Assembly (NCBI GenBank): GCA_021778575.1
Contig: JAJYCH010000151.1
Span: 1 to 8,611 of the forward strand
Direction: 5' to 3'
Origin: Planctomycetota bacterium
GTDB lineage: Bacteria; Planctomycetota; Planctomycetia; Isosphaerales; Isosphaeraceae
Length of the DNA stretch: 8,611 bases
Within the stretch, counting starts at the first letter, position 1, and each line of letters starts with the position of its first letter. The position numbers were made by a program, and so were the translations under genes. Shown here one piece after another: positions 1-5,661 of the stretch. The notes beneath the pieces are model-generated. The model ran no database searches and was not told the origin of the DNA. It saw only the letters and a list, made by a program, of their open reading frames with translations.

Positions 1-1
1 C

Positions 2-394
2 GCCGCTCCCAACACCCGGAGCGACCTGCTCTACAAGGCCGGTCTGAAGGATCATTCGCGGATCGTCTGGAAGGGGATGATCCGGGTCGAGAAGGATGCC
101 CAGAAGACCGACGCCTACCAGAAAGACGACAACCTGATCCTGTCCGACCACGCGCGGGCCGACTCGATCCCCGGTCTCGAGATCGAGGCCAATGACGTCC
201 GCTGCACCCACGGGGCGACCGCCGGCCGCGTCGATGAGGATATGATCTTCTACGCCCAGGCCCGAGGGGTCCGTAAAGAGACCGCCATCCGCCTGATCGT
301 CGAAGGATTCTTCGCCAATGTCTACGACCGGATCGCACTCGAACCGGTCCGCGAAACGCTTCGTCAAGCCGTCGCGGCCAAGCTCGAGCTTTGA
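2..394 (+). CDS. sufD: SufD, Fe-S cluster assembly scaffold subunit (C-terminal part, 5' end cut by window)
   Basis: This frame is open from the first bases and ends at TGA 392-394, so only the last 130 residues are visible. They match the C-terminal beta-helix and helical tail of SufD, a cytosolic subunit of the SufBCD scaffold that assembles Fe-S clusters. The family signature is clear: [20 protein letters not shown] at visible residues 45-64, then VRCTHGAT around 67-73. The histidine of CTHGAT (visible residue 70) corresponds to the conserved SufD histidine implicated in cluster formation at the SufB-SufD interface. SufB would be expected to carry a different, cysteine-based signature here, so SufD is preferred. 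The closing helical segment ([12 protein letters not shown]) is also typical. The next gene starts 85 nt downstream on the same strand, consistent with a suf operon. Confidence 0.95.
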   Translation, partial: AAPNTRSDLLYKAGLKDHSRIVWKGMIRVEKDAQKTDAYQKDDNLILSDHARADSIPGLEIEANDVRCTHGATAGRVDEDMIFYAQARGVRKETAIRLIVEGFFANVYDRIALEPVRETLRQAVAAKLEL

Positions 395-479
395 ACCCGA
401 TCGAGTCCGACCACGGATCGTCCGGGTCCGGCCGACTCAAGAAATCACTCTCAACTGCTCAGTCCCCGGAGTTCGTTCG

Positions 480-1334
480 ATGTCCGAAGTTTACGCCCAT
501 CCAGAGGTCCTCGTCTCGGCCGACTGGGTTGAAGAACACCTCAATGACCCGAAAGTCCGGATCGTCGAGAGCGACGAGGACGTCTTGCTTTACGACATGG
601 GCCACATCCCCGGCTCGGTCAAGATCGACTGGCAAGGCGATCTCCAGGATCAGTTGATCCGCGACTACATCGACGCCGATAAGTTCGCCGCGATCTGCTC
701 GAAAGCCGGCATCACGCCCGAGACGACGGTCGTCTTCTACGGCGACAAGTCGAACTGGTGGGCCTGCTACGCTCTCTGGGCGTTCAAGCTGTTCGGCCAC
801 CAGGATTGCCGGATCCTCAACGGCGGTCGGAAACTCTGGCTCGATCAAAAGCGAGCCACCACCACCGAGGTTCCCCACCACGCCCCGACCAAGTACACCG
901 TGGGAACTCGCGCCGAAGCGACGATTCGCGCGTTCCGTGACGAGGTCCTGACACACTCGCAAGCCGGCAAGCCGCTGCTCGACGTCCGGAGCCCGAAGGA
1001 ATTCACCGGCGAGCGAACCCACATGGAAGACTATCCCAACGAGGGATCGCTTCGAGGCGGACATATCCCGGGCGCCGTCAGTGTTCCCTGGGGACGCGCA
1101 ATGAACGATGACGGAACGTTCAAGACCGCCGACGAACTCAAGTCGATCTACGAAGGGGAAGTCGGCTTGAAGCCCGACCAGGAAGTCGTGGCCTACTGCC
1201 GGATCGGCGAACGGTCGAGCCTGACCTGGTTTGTCCTGACTTATCTCCTCGGCTATCCCAAGGTCCGCAACTACGACGGGTCCTGGTGCGAGTGGGGAAA
1301 CCTGGTCCGTGCCCCGATCGCCCGAGGAGCCTGA
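480..1334 (+). CDS. sseA: Two-domain rhodanese: thiosulfate / 3-mercaptopyruvate sulfurtransferase
   Basis: The 284-residue protein has two rhodanese domains, a normal size for SseA/thiosulfate sulfurtransferases. The N-terminal domain (about 8-125) has the fold motifs [12 protein letters not shown] and YGDKSNWWA and no catalytic cysteine, as expected for the structural half. The C-terminal domain (about 145-280) has [22 protein letters not shown] and the active loop CRIGERSS, with catalytic Cys240. Such enzymes pass sulfane sulfur from thiosulfate or 3-mercaptopyruvate to cyanide or protein thiols through a cysteine persulfide; CR(I/L)GERSS loops are usual in thiosulfate-type members. ATG 480 is chosen because GGAG at 468-471 lies 8 nt upstream and the sequence before it is not rhodanese-like, although the frame stays open back to 318. 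Its place between sufD and sufE suggests a role in sulfur supply to the SUF system. Substrate preference is not certain. Confidence 0.93.
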   Translation: MSEVYAHPEVLVSADWVEEHLNDPKVRIVESDEDVLLYDMGHIPGSVKIDWQGDLQDQLIRDYIDADKFAAICSKAGITPETTVVFYGDKSNWWACYALWAFKLFGHQDCRILNGGRKLWLDQKRATTTEVPHHAPTKYTVGTRAEATIRAFRDEVLTHSQAGKPLLDVRSPKEFTGERTHMEDYPNEGSLRGGHIPGAVSVPWGRAMNDDGTFKTADELKSIYEGEVGLKPDQEVVAYCRIGERSSLTWFVLTYLLGYPKVRNYDGSWCEWGNLVRAPIARGA

Positions 1335-1341
1335 AGACAGG

Positions 1342-1379
1342 TCCGACGCTCCGGGGCGAATTCGCGCCGGATCGTCGGA
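1342..1379 (+). terminator. Long hairpin just after the sseA stop codon, no U-tract
   Basis: The arms are TCCGACG-c-TCCGG-g-GCG (1342-1358) and CGC-g-CCGGA-t-CGTCGGA (1363-1379), closing an AATT loop. That makes 15 base pairs interrupted by two opposed single mismatches (C/T and G/G). It starts 8 nt after the sseA stop. No run of T follows (AAAATC comes next), so it may be a U-less terminator, an mRNA 3'-end stabiliser or a processing site between sseA and sufE. The structure is directly visible; the function is inferred. Confidence 0.5.
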
Positions 1380-1491
1380 AAATCATTCGACGTCAGGAGT
1401 CGAACGAGATAGATTTGTTGCCATCAATCCGTCGTCGAACATCGTGGTGATCCTGGGACCCGGGCCGCCGTTCGACGACCAAGACTTCGAA

Positions 1492-1537
1492 GAATCAGAT
1501 CTCGGCACTCCGCAAGCGGGTTTTTTCTCGCTGATTC
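1492..1537 (+). other. Nested inverted repeat with T6 run upstream of sufE (possible attenuator)
   Basis: GAATCAG at 1492-1498 is the exact reverse complement of CTGATTC at 1531-1537. Between them, CCGCAAGCGG (1510-1519) is followed by G and TTTTTT (1521-1526), which resembles a short terminator stem and U-tract. The outer and inner pairings compete, as in an attenuator. The inner stem is only 3-4 bp, so the terminator reading is weak. The sufE ribosome binding site begins 17 nt downstream. Confidence 0.3.
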
Positions 1538-1566
1538 AGCGGTTCCTCACGCAAAGGATCAAGCTC

Positions 1567-2022
1567 TTGGTAGCTGCCCTCGAAGCGATCGTTTCCGAAC
1601 TGAGCGAGGCTGACCGCCAGGAACGTATCGAGCTACTGATCGAATTCGCGCGGAGCTTGCCCCCACTTCCGGAACGGCTGGAACGGTTGAAGGACGCGGA
1701 ACACCGCGTCGAAGAATGCCAGTCGCCCGTCTTCCTCTTCGTCGAGACCGAAGCGGATCGGGTCGAGATCCACGCCGACGTTCCCATCGAGGCCCCCACC
1801 GTCCGCGGCTTCGTGGCAATCCTGGTCGAAGGGCTCAACGGAGCAACCGTCGAGGACGTTCTTGGGGTCAAGAACGACCTGATCGACCGGATTGGTCTGG
1901 CCGAAATTCTGGGAATGCAGCGCGTTCGCGGCCTTGGCGGCGTTCTCAGCCGGCTCAAGAAAGAAGTGGTCAAGGCGTCAAACCCTCGCCCTCCCGGAAA
2001 CTCCCAGGTTCCCGGTGAGTGA
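1567..2022 (+). CDS. sufE: SufE, sulfur-acceptor / cysteine desulfurase activator
   Basis: SufE accepts persulfide sulfur from the cysteine desulfurase SufS and hands it to SufB in the cytosol. From TTG 1567 the protein has 151 residues, a normal SufE length. It shows the family layout: N-terminal helices with LLIEFARSLPPLPERL (about 23-38), the catalytic loop VEECQSPVF with Cys51, then APTVRGFVAILVEGLNG and GLGGVLSRLK. TTG is chosen because AAGGA (1554-1558) lies 8 nt upstream and it places the catalytic cysteine at residue 51, as in E. coli SufE. The open frame continues upstream to 1309 and would overlap sseA, but that stretch has no SufE similarity. GTG 1444 is a less likely alternative. 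The gene follows sseA by 232 nt. No sufS is visible, so its desulfurase partner must be encoded elsewhere. Confidence 0.9.
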   Translation: MVAALEAIVSELSEADRQERIELLIEFARSLPPLPERLERLKDAEHRVEECQSPVFLFVETEADRVEIHADVPIEAPTVRGFVAILVEGLNGATVEDVLGVKNDLIDRIGLAEILGMQRVRGLGGVLSRLKKEVVKASNPRPPGNSQVPGE

Positions 2023-2135
2023 TCCTTCGCGCGAGAGCCAGGTCAGTTCCTGAACGGATCAGCTTGAGAGATTTTCTTGATCTCGCCGGTTTTTTGACAT
2101 TCTTATCGGGTTCCTCTTCTTCGAGTTTCTTCACC

Positions 2136-2450
2136 ATGTCGGACTTCGTGAAAGTGGCCGAGGCCGGAGAAATTGCTCCGGGCGGCAAGAAATTGATCGA
2201 TCTCGACGGCCGGGCCGTCGCGCTGTTCAATGTCGCCGGGACCTATTACGCAATTGATGACGTTTGCACCCACGACGGCGGTCCCCTGGCCGAGGGGGAA
2301 CTCGAAGGGGTCGAGATCCGTTGCCCTCGCCACGGAGCCCGGTTCGACGTCAGAACCGGTAAGGCGCTCTGCTTCCCCGCATTTGAACCGGTCTCGACCC
2401 TGGCGGTCGAGGTTCGCGACAATGCCGTTTATCTCGCGCCAAGCCCGTGA
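2136..2450 (+). CDS. Rieske [2Fe-2S] ferredoxin
   Basis: This 104-residue soluble protein consists of a single Rieske domain. The ligand boxes are C44-T-H46 (VCTHDGGPL) and C63-P-R-H66 (RCPRHGARFD), giving the two-Cys/two-His binding of a [2Fe-2S] cluster. The spacing and small size fit the ferredoxin-like component of non-heme iron oxygenases (bphA3/NirD-like) rather than a bc1-type Rieske, and there is no signal or anchor helix. Its position between sufE and sufT is consistent with a SUF-linked ferredoxin, possibly an electron donor during assembly or a client. ATG 2136 matches the usual start of the family (MSDFVKVAEAGEI). It lacks a strong Shine-Dalgarno. A GTG at 2019 overlaps the sufE stop as GTGA and stays in frame, but would add 39 non-conserved residues. 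The oxygenase partner, if any, is not in the window. Confidence 0.9.
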   Translation: MSDFVKVAEAGEIAPGGKKLIDLDGRAVALFNVAGTYYAIDDVCTHDGGPLAEGELEGVEIRCPRHGARFDVRTGKALCFPAFEPVSTLAVEVRDNAVYLAPSP

Positions 2451-2488
2451 ACACCGTCGAGACCAGCGAATTCCTTCGGGACGCGGCA

Positions 2489-2503
2489 GGACGGCAGTCG
2501 TCC
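2489..2503 (+). other. Small hairpin between the Rieske gene and sufT
   Basis: GGACG (2489-2493) pairs with CGTCC (2499-2503) around a 5-nt loop, 39 nt after the Rieske stop codon and 57 nt before sufT. There is no U-tract. It is a weak structure that could arise by chance. Confidence 0.2.
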
Positions 2504-2559
2504 CCGGCGCATGACCATCTTCACTGATGACTGATATTTCCTTCGACAGGAACCGAGCG

Positions 2560-2859
2560 ATGCCCGATCAGGACGCGATCGTCGACGCCTTGAAGACCGT
2601 GATGGACCCCGAGCTGAACGTCAATGTCGTTGACCTCGGCCTGGTCTATACGATCCAGACCCGAGAAGACGAGGTCGATATCGAGATGACCTTGACGACC
2701 CCGGCGTGTCCGGCCGGTCCGGAAATCCTCAAGAATACCGTGACGGCCCTGGAAAAGCTGGAGGGCGTGAGCAAAGCGAACGTGAAACTGGTCATGTCGC
2801 CGCCCTGGTCGCCCGACCGGATGACCGACGCGGCTCGCGACGAGCTGGGGATCTTCTGA
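2560..2859 (+). CDS. sufT: SufT, DUF59/MIP18-family Fe-S maturation factor
   Basis: The 99-residue protein is a single DUF59 domain, the family that includes SufT, PaaD and eukaryotic CIA2/MIP18. Visible hallmarks are MDPELNVNVVDLGLVY (15-30) and the cysteine motif TLTTPACPAG, with Cys50 at the usual reactive position. SufT-type proteins assist maturation or transfer of Fe-S clusters to target proteins in the cytosol and are often encoded in suf operons, as here. ATG 2560 is preferred because AGGAA (2548-2552) lies 7 nt upstream and the length then fits. An in-frame ATG at 2527 would add 11 residues with no visible ribosome binding site. It follows the Rieske gene by 109 nt and looks like the last gene of the cluster, because a strong hairpin begins at its stop codon. 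Confidence 0.9.
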   Translation: MPDQDAIVDALKTVMDPELNVNVVDLGLVYTIQTREDEVDIEMTLTTPACPAGPEILKNTVTALEKLEGVSKANVKLVMSPPWSPDRMTDAARDELGIF

Positions 2860-2878
2860 GGTTGATCCGAATCAACCT
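2859..2878 (+). terminator. Perfect 8-bp hairpin at the sufT stop, likely operon end
   Basis: AGGTTGAT (2859-2866) and ATCAACCT (2871-2878) are perfect reverse complements around a CCGA tetraloop. The first base is the last base of the TGA stop. No T-run follows, so it is not a classical intrinsic terminator. Its position at the end of the suf genes, before a 334-nt gap with a new promoter, supports a 3'-end role. Confidence 0.5.
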
Positions 2879-2879
2879 G

Positions 2880-3081
2880 GCGGAGGCCAAATCTCGCCAC
2901 AAATGGCATGATTCGCCGGTTTTTACGGCGATCGTGCGGTCTTCATCGACCTCATGTCGTTTTCATGCGACATTCACCGGCGATTTTCACTCTGCTCTTT
3001 CGACGATCCCATCAATCGCGGATAATTCAGACCAATGAGCCGATATCGATCGGTAAAATCGGTCAAGTTGTTCAGGAATGC
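2880..3081. other. Non-coding spacer with two tandem hairpins
   Basis: I find no credible gene between sufT and the regulator at 3194. The stretch is richer in A/T than its neighbours. It holds two 6-bp hairpins: TCGCCG/CGGCGA (2913-2918 with 2926-2931, loop GTTTTTA) and ATGTCG/CGACAT (2954-2959 with 2968-2973). They could be part of a leader, a small RNA or a 3' region; nothing in the sequence decides this. Confidence 0.35.
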
Positions 3082-3110
3082 TTGACAAACATACGGAACT
3101 ATCCTATCAC
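3082..3110 (+). promoter_or_regulatory. Sigma70-type promoter for the Xre/S24 regulator
   Basis: TTGACA (3082-3087, all six consensus bases) is followed by a 17-bp spacer and TATCAC (3105-3110, four of six). The predicted start of transcription is near 3117, giving a 5' leader of about 75 nt before GTG 3194. It is the best-looking promoter in the window. Confidence 0.6.
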
Positions 3111-3170
3111 TTCCCGTTTCCCTTGTTCCTTTTAAGCACGATTTCACGAGATCGGGAAGCTTCGGGAAAC
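3110..3170. promoter_or_regulatory. Repeated CGGGAA/TTCCCG motifs over the transcription start (candidate operator)
   Basis: TCGGGAA occurs at 3152-3158 and again at 3162-3168, exactly 10 bp apart, so on one face of the helix. The opposite orientation CTTCCCG lies at 3110-3116 and GTTTCCC at 3116-3122, directly after the -10 box. CTTCCCG matches CGGGAAG (3153-3159), and GTTTCCC matches GGGAAAC (3164-3170). The placement fits repression by a dimeric DNA-binding protein, with the adjacent Xre regulator as the obvious candidate. The repeats are visible; binding is inferred. Confidence 0.4.
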
Positions 3171-3193
3171 CCGTTATTTAGGGATGGCGTGTC

Positions 3194-4003
3194 GTGGCCC
3201 GTAAAAAAACTTCCAAAGTACGAGTGAATGTCAAGGCGTCGATCTCTCGACGACTTCGCGAGGTCCGCCAGGAACTCTTTGGCGAGCACGGCGGACCCGA
3301 GCTGGCCCGGAAACTCGGTCTACCAGCCCGAACCTGGTATAACTACGAAACGGGTGTAACCGTACCCGCCGAGGTTCTGCTCTCCTTCATCGATCAAACC
3401 GGAGCCAACCCATTCTGGCTGCTCTCCGGTGAAGGAGATCGCTACCGTCGCGAGGCTGACGTGTCGGTCCTCTCGGACCTCAGCCCGATCCAGTTGATCC
3501 GTCGGGGCCTGGAGAAGCTGGAACAGCAGCCGAGCGAGGTTCTTGTCGTCTCCCCCGAGAATTTACCGAGCGACTCGAAGTCGGACTTTGTCGCGGTCTC
3601 GCTGATCGCGCTCGACGTTCTCGATCACCGGCCTATCGAAAGTTCCTCGGTGCTCGGCCACATCCTCGCCTATCGCGACTGGCTGCCCCATCCGTCGGAA
3701 ACCGTCGCCGTCCGGCTTCATGACGACTCGATGTTCCCGATCCTTCCGACCGGCTCGGTTGTCGCCGTCGATCGTTCCATCACCGACCCCCAGAAATTAC
3801 AGGGGAAAATGGTCGCGGCGACGCTCGACGGAGTTCCCATGATTCGCTGGCTCGAAATCACCGGGCGTCACATGATCTTCCGACCCAACCAGCCGACTCG
3901 GGAGAATCCGCTGATTCCTCTCGAATTCGACGAGGCATCCGCCTCGCCAATTCTTGGTCAGGTCGTCTGGTCCTGGAGTTGCTTCAGCTTCAACGAGGCG
4001 TGA
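3194..4003 (+). CDS. Xre-family HTH transcriptional regulator with S24 (LexA/CI-like) C-terminal domain
   Basis: The 269-residue protein begins with a Lys-rich tail, then an Xre-type helix-turn-helix (about 17-80: RRLREVRQELFG, ELARKLGLPARTWYNYETG). A variable linker of about 80 residues follows, then an S24 peptidase-like domain (about 165-262). The nucleophile motif is present as DDSMFP with Ser179. The expected catalytic lysine in the following strand aligns with Arg218 (DGVPMIRWL where LexA-like proteins have a lysine), so self-cleavage is doubtful and the domain may serve only for dimerisation or sensing. GTG 3194 is chosen because AGGGA at 3180-3184 lies 9 nt upstream. It has its own promoter and possible operator, which suggests autoregulation. 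It differs from LexA in its Xre-type DNA-binding domain and length. It is followed on the same strand, after 80 nt, by another regulator. Its targets are unknown. Confidence 0.85.
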   Translation: MARKKTSKVRVNVKASISRRLREVRQELFGEHGGPELARKLGLPARTWYNYETGVTVPAEVLLSFIDQTGANPFWLLSGEGDRYRREADVSVLSDLSPIQLIRRGLEKLEQQPSEVLVVSPENLPSDSKSDFVAVSLIALDVLDHRPIESSSVLGHILAYRDWLPHPSETVAVRLHDDSMFPILPTGSVVAVDRSITDPQKLQGKMVAATLDGVPMIRWLEITGRHMIFRPNQPTRENPLIPLEFDEASASPILGQVVWSWSCFSFNEA

Positions 4004-4006
4004 ACT

Positions 4007-4037
4007 GGCGATCCGCGTGCCGGACGACGTGATCGCC
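4007..4037 (+). terminator. Hairpin after the Xre/S24 stop codon
   Basis: GGCGATC (4007-4013) pairs with GATCGCC (4031-4037). Inside, CGT (4016-4018) can pair with ACG (4027-4029) across a small asymmetric internal loop, giving 10 bp. It starts 4 nt after the stop and lacks a U-tract. It may lower read-through into the next regulator or stabilise the upstream mRNA. Confidence 0.35.
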
Positions 4038-4083
4038 GGCTCACGAAGGGGCGCCACGCGGGTTCCGGTCTCCAGGCAGTCTC

Positions 4084-5520
4084 ATGGCCGCTTCTCGACT
4101 TCCAGGGATCAAGCTCGACGCCTTCTTCCAGCAAGTCCGCGACCCGGTATTCTTGCTGGGTCCGGACCGCCGTTTCCTGTTGGTGAATCGTGCCTGGGAA
4201 CAACTGACTGGCTATTCAACGGAAAAGGTGATCGGCCACGAGTGCCGACCACAAGGTCCGCTCCGCACGGGCGACCTCAATGCCATCGGAGCGAGTTTCT
4301 GTCCCCCCGCCGAAGCGCTCGCCGGCCAGCCGGCCAGCGTTCGAACCCTGATCCTGCCGGTCGATTCGGAGCCAACCTGGCGACTCCTCGAATTCCTCCC
4401 GTTCCCTAATTGCAGCGGTGAACTCCTCGGCATTCTGGGGATTGTTCGATCAGCCAACTCCGATCCAATCGCCGAAGAATCGGCTGCCACGAAGCTCCGC
4501 GTGGAACTCCTCGAACTTCGCGAGCGGCTCAACAACCTGCATGGTCACGACTCCTTGATCGGCCGAGGGGCCGAACATCGTCGACTCCTCGACCAGGTCG
4601 CCGCCGCTTCGTCGAGCTCCGTGCCGGTTCTGATCGTCGGCGAGGTCGGAACCGGAAAAAAGCTGGTCGCGCGGACAATCCATCAACGCGGCCCCCGAGC
4701 GCAGTTACCGATCTTGTCGTTCGATTGCCAGGCTCTCCCACCCGAGACCCTGGAGCGAGAACTGTTCGGTGCCTGGGCCAGCACTCCCGATCGACCCATC
4801 CGAGGACCGGTCGGCGCGACGCTGATCCTCAACGAGATTCTCGACCTTCCGCGTGATCTGCAAGCTCGGCTCGTCGACGCGCTGGGTTCCCACTTCCGGC
4901 TGATCGCCACGACGACCGGTGATCCCGACGTCGCCCTTCATGCCGAGCGCTTACGCCCCGATCTTTATTACGCTCTGACCACACTGGTCATCCGGCTTCG
5001 TCCCCTCCGCGAACGGCTTGACGAACTACCGCTGCTGGCTCAACACCTCCTGGAGCGCGCCAATCTCCGGAGCGACCGACCTCGCGATGGCTACACAGCC
5101 GAGGCCCTGAAAGCGCTCTCGGCCTATGACTGGCCGGGTAATCTCCGCGAACTCGCCCGAGTGATCATCGACCAGGCCCACGGTCACGGCGACCAACCGT
5201 TGATCCAACTCGCGGATATACCCGCCACGATCCAGGGAGCCCGAGGCGCGGCCTATCTGCCGCCAGCTTCAGCAACCGACACCATGAACCTGAAGGACAG
5301 GCTCACCGAATTTGAACGTCGGTTGATCGAGAAAGCGCTGGAACGCTCGGGCGATAACAAGACGAAAGCCGCCAAGCTCCTCGGCGTCAACCGCCCGTTT
5401 CTCTATCGACGACTTCGAGAACTCGGCATGGCCGACCCGGATTCGGCCGATCCCGACGCGACCGAGAAAACCGGCTTCGACGTCGAAGACGAATCGAAAC
5501 CTCCTGAGAACGCTACGTAA
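4084..5520 (+). CDS. PAS / AAA+ / Fis-HTH regulator resembling an NtrC-family activator, with degenerate AAA+ motifs
   Basis: The 478-residue cytosolic protein has three parts. A PAS sensor (about 10-122) contains DPVFLLGPDRRFLLVNRAWEQL. A short coiled linker (135-152) leads to an AAA+ domain (about 156-385), and a Fis-type helix-turn-helix follows (402-448: IEKALERSGDNKTKAAKLLG). Walker A is intact (GEVGTGKK, 186-193), and WPGNLREL at 350-357 is conserved. Several features needed for sigma54 activation are missing. The GAFTGA loop that should follow ELFG (227-229) is deleted. The Walker B Asp-Glu pair is Asn250-Glu251. In RPDLYYAL the first arginine finger is kept (Arg291) and the second is Ala297. 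It probably binds DNA and a PAS ligand, but may not remodel sigma54 holoenzyme. The start has only a weak AGG 7 nt upstream. It lies 80 nt after the Xre gene and may be co-transcribed. Confidence 0.85.
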   Translation: MAASRLPGIKLDAFFQQVRDPVFLLGPDRRFLLVNRAWEQLTGYSTEKVIGHECRPQGPLRTGDLNAIGASFCPPAEALAGQPASVRTLILPVDSEPTWRLLEFLPFPNCSGELLGILGIVRSANSDPIAEESAATKLRVELLELRERLNNLHGHDSLIGRGAEHRRLLDQVAAASSSSVPVLIVGEVGTGKKLVARTIHQRGPRAQLPILSFDCQALPPETLERELFGAWASTPDRPIRGPVGATLILNEILDLPRDLQARLVDALGSHFRLIATTTGDPDVALHAERLRPDLYYALTTLVIRLRPLRERLDELPLLAQHLLERANLRSDRPRDGYTAEALKALSAYDWPGNLRELARVIIDQAHGHGDQPLIQLADIPATIQGARGAAYLPPASATDTMNLKDRLTEFERRLIEKALERSGDNKTKAAKLLGVNRPFLYRRLRELGMADPDSADPDATEKTGFDVEDESKPPENAT

Positions 5521-5524
5521 ATGG

Positions 5525-5537
5525 TCCGACGCTCGGA
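5525..5537 (+). terminator. Short hairpin after the PAS/AAA+/Fis stop codon
   Basis: TCCGA (5525-5529) pairs with TCGGA (5533-5537) around a 3-nt CGC loop, 5 nt after the TAA stop. It is short and has no U-tract. It is listed mainly because its position matches the other post-stop hairpins here. Confidence 0.2.
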
Positions 5538-5575
5538 GCCCCGCAACGCCGGCCCGCAGATCGGTTCCTTTCCCT

Positions 5576-5604
5576 TTGCCTCGGTTGGGCGATACCCGTA
5601 TGAT
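5576..5604 (+). promoter_or_regulatory. Sigma70-type promoter for the secreted YHS-domain protein
   Basis: TTGCCT (5576-5581, four of six consensus bases), a 17-bp spacer, then TATGAT (5599-5604, five of six). Transcription would begin near 5611, about 50 nt before the chosen ATG. A promoter here supports the start at 5662 rather than the in-frame ATG at 5521, which would lie upstream of the promoter. Confidence 0.5.
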
Positions 5605-5661
5605 GATGGGAGGTTAAACACTCAGTCAAGAATGGTGGCCGGGTTCGAGGGAGAGACTTCG

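Noticed and set aside
459..1064. A 201-codon open frame on - opposite sseA
   Set aside because: It lies entirely across sseA, which has clear rhodanese motifs. The minus frame has no family resemblance.
1309..1566. Upstream extension of SufE, overlapping the end of sseA
   Set aside because: The extra 86 residues do not resemble SufE, and the region holds two inverted repeats. TTG 1567 has a good ribosome binding site and gives the normal length.
2094..2122. TTGACA box upstream of the Rieske gene as an internal promoter
   Set aside because: The -35 matches fully, but no -10-like hexamer lies 16-18 bp downstream (CT-rich). The T-rich sequence before it could equally be a weak terminator remnant.
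3194..4003. LexA (SOS repressor)
   Set aside because: The N-terminal domain is Xre-type rather than the LexA winged helix, the linker is long, and the catalytic lysine seems absent.
5521..5661. In-frame ATG directly after the preceding stop as start of the YHS protein
   Set aside because: It would bury the signal peptide 47 residues inside the protein and place the start before the predicted promoter. No ribosome binding site is seen.
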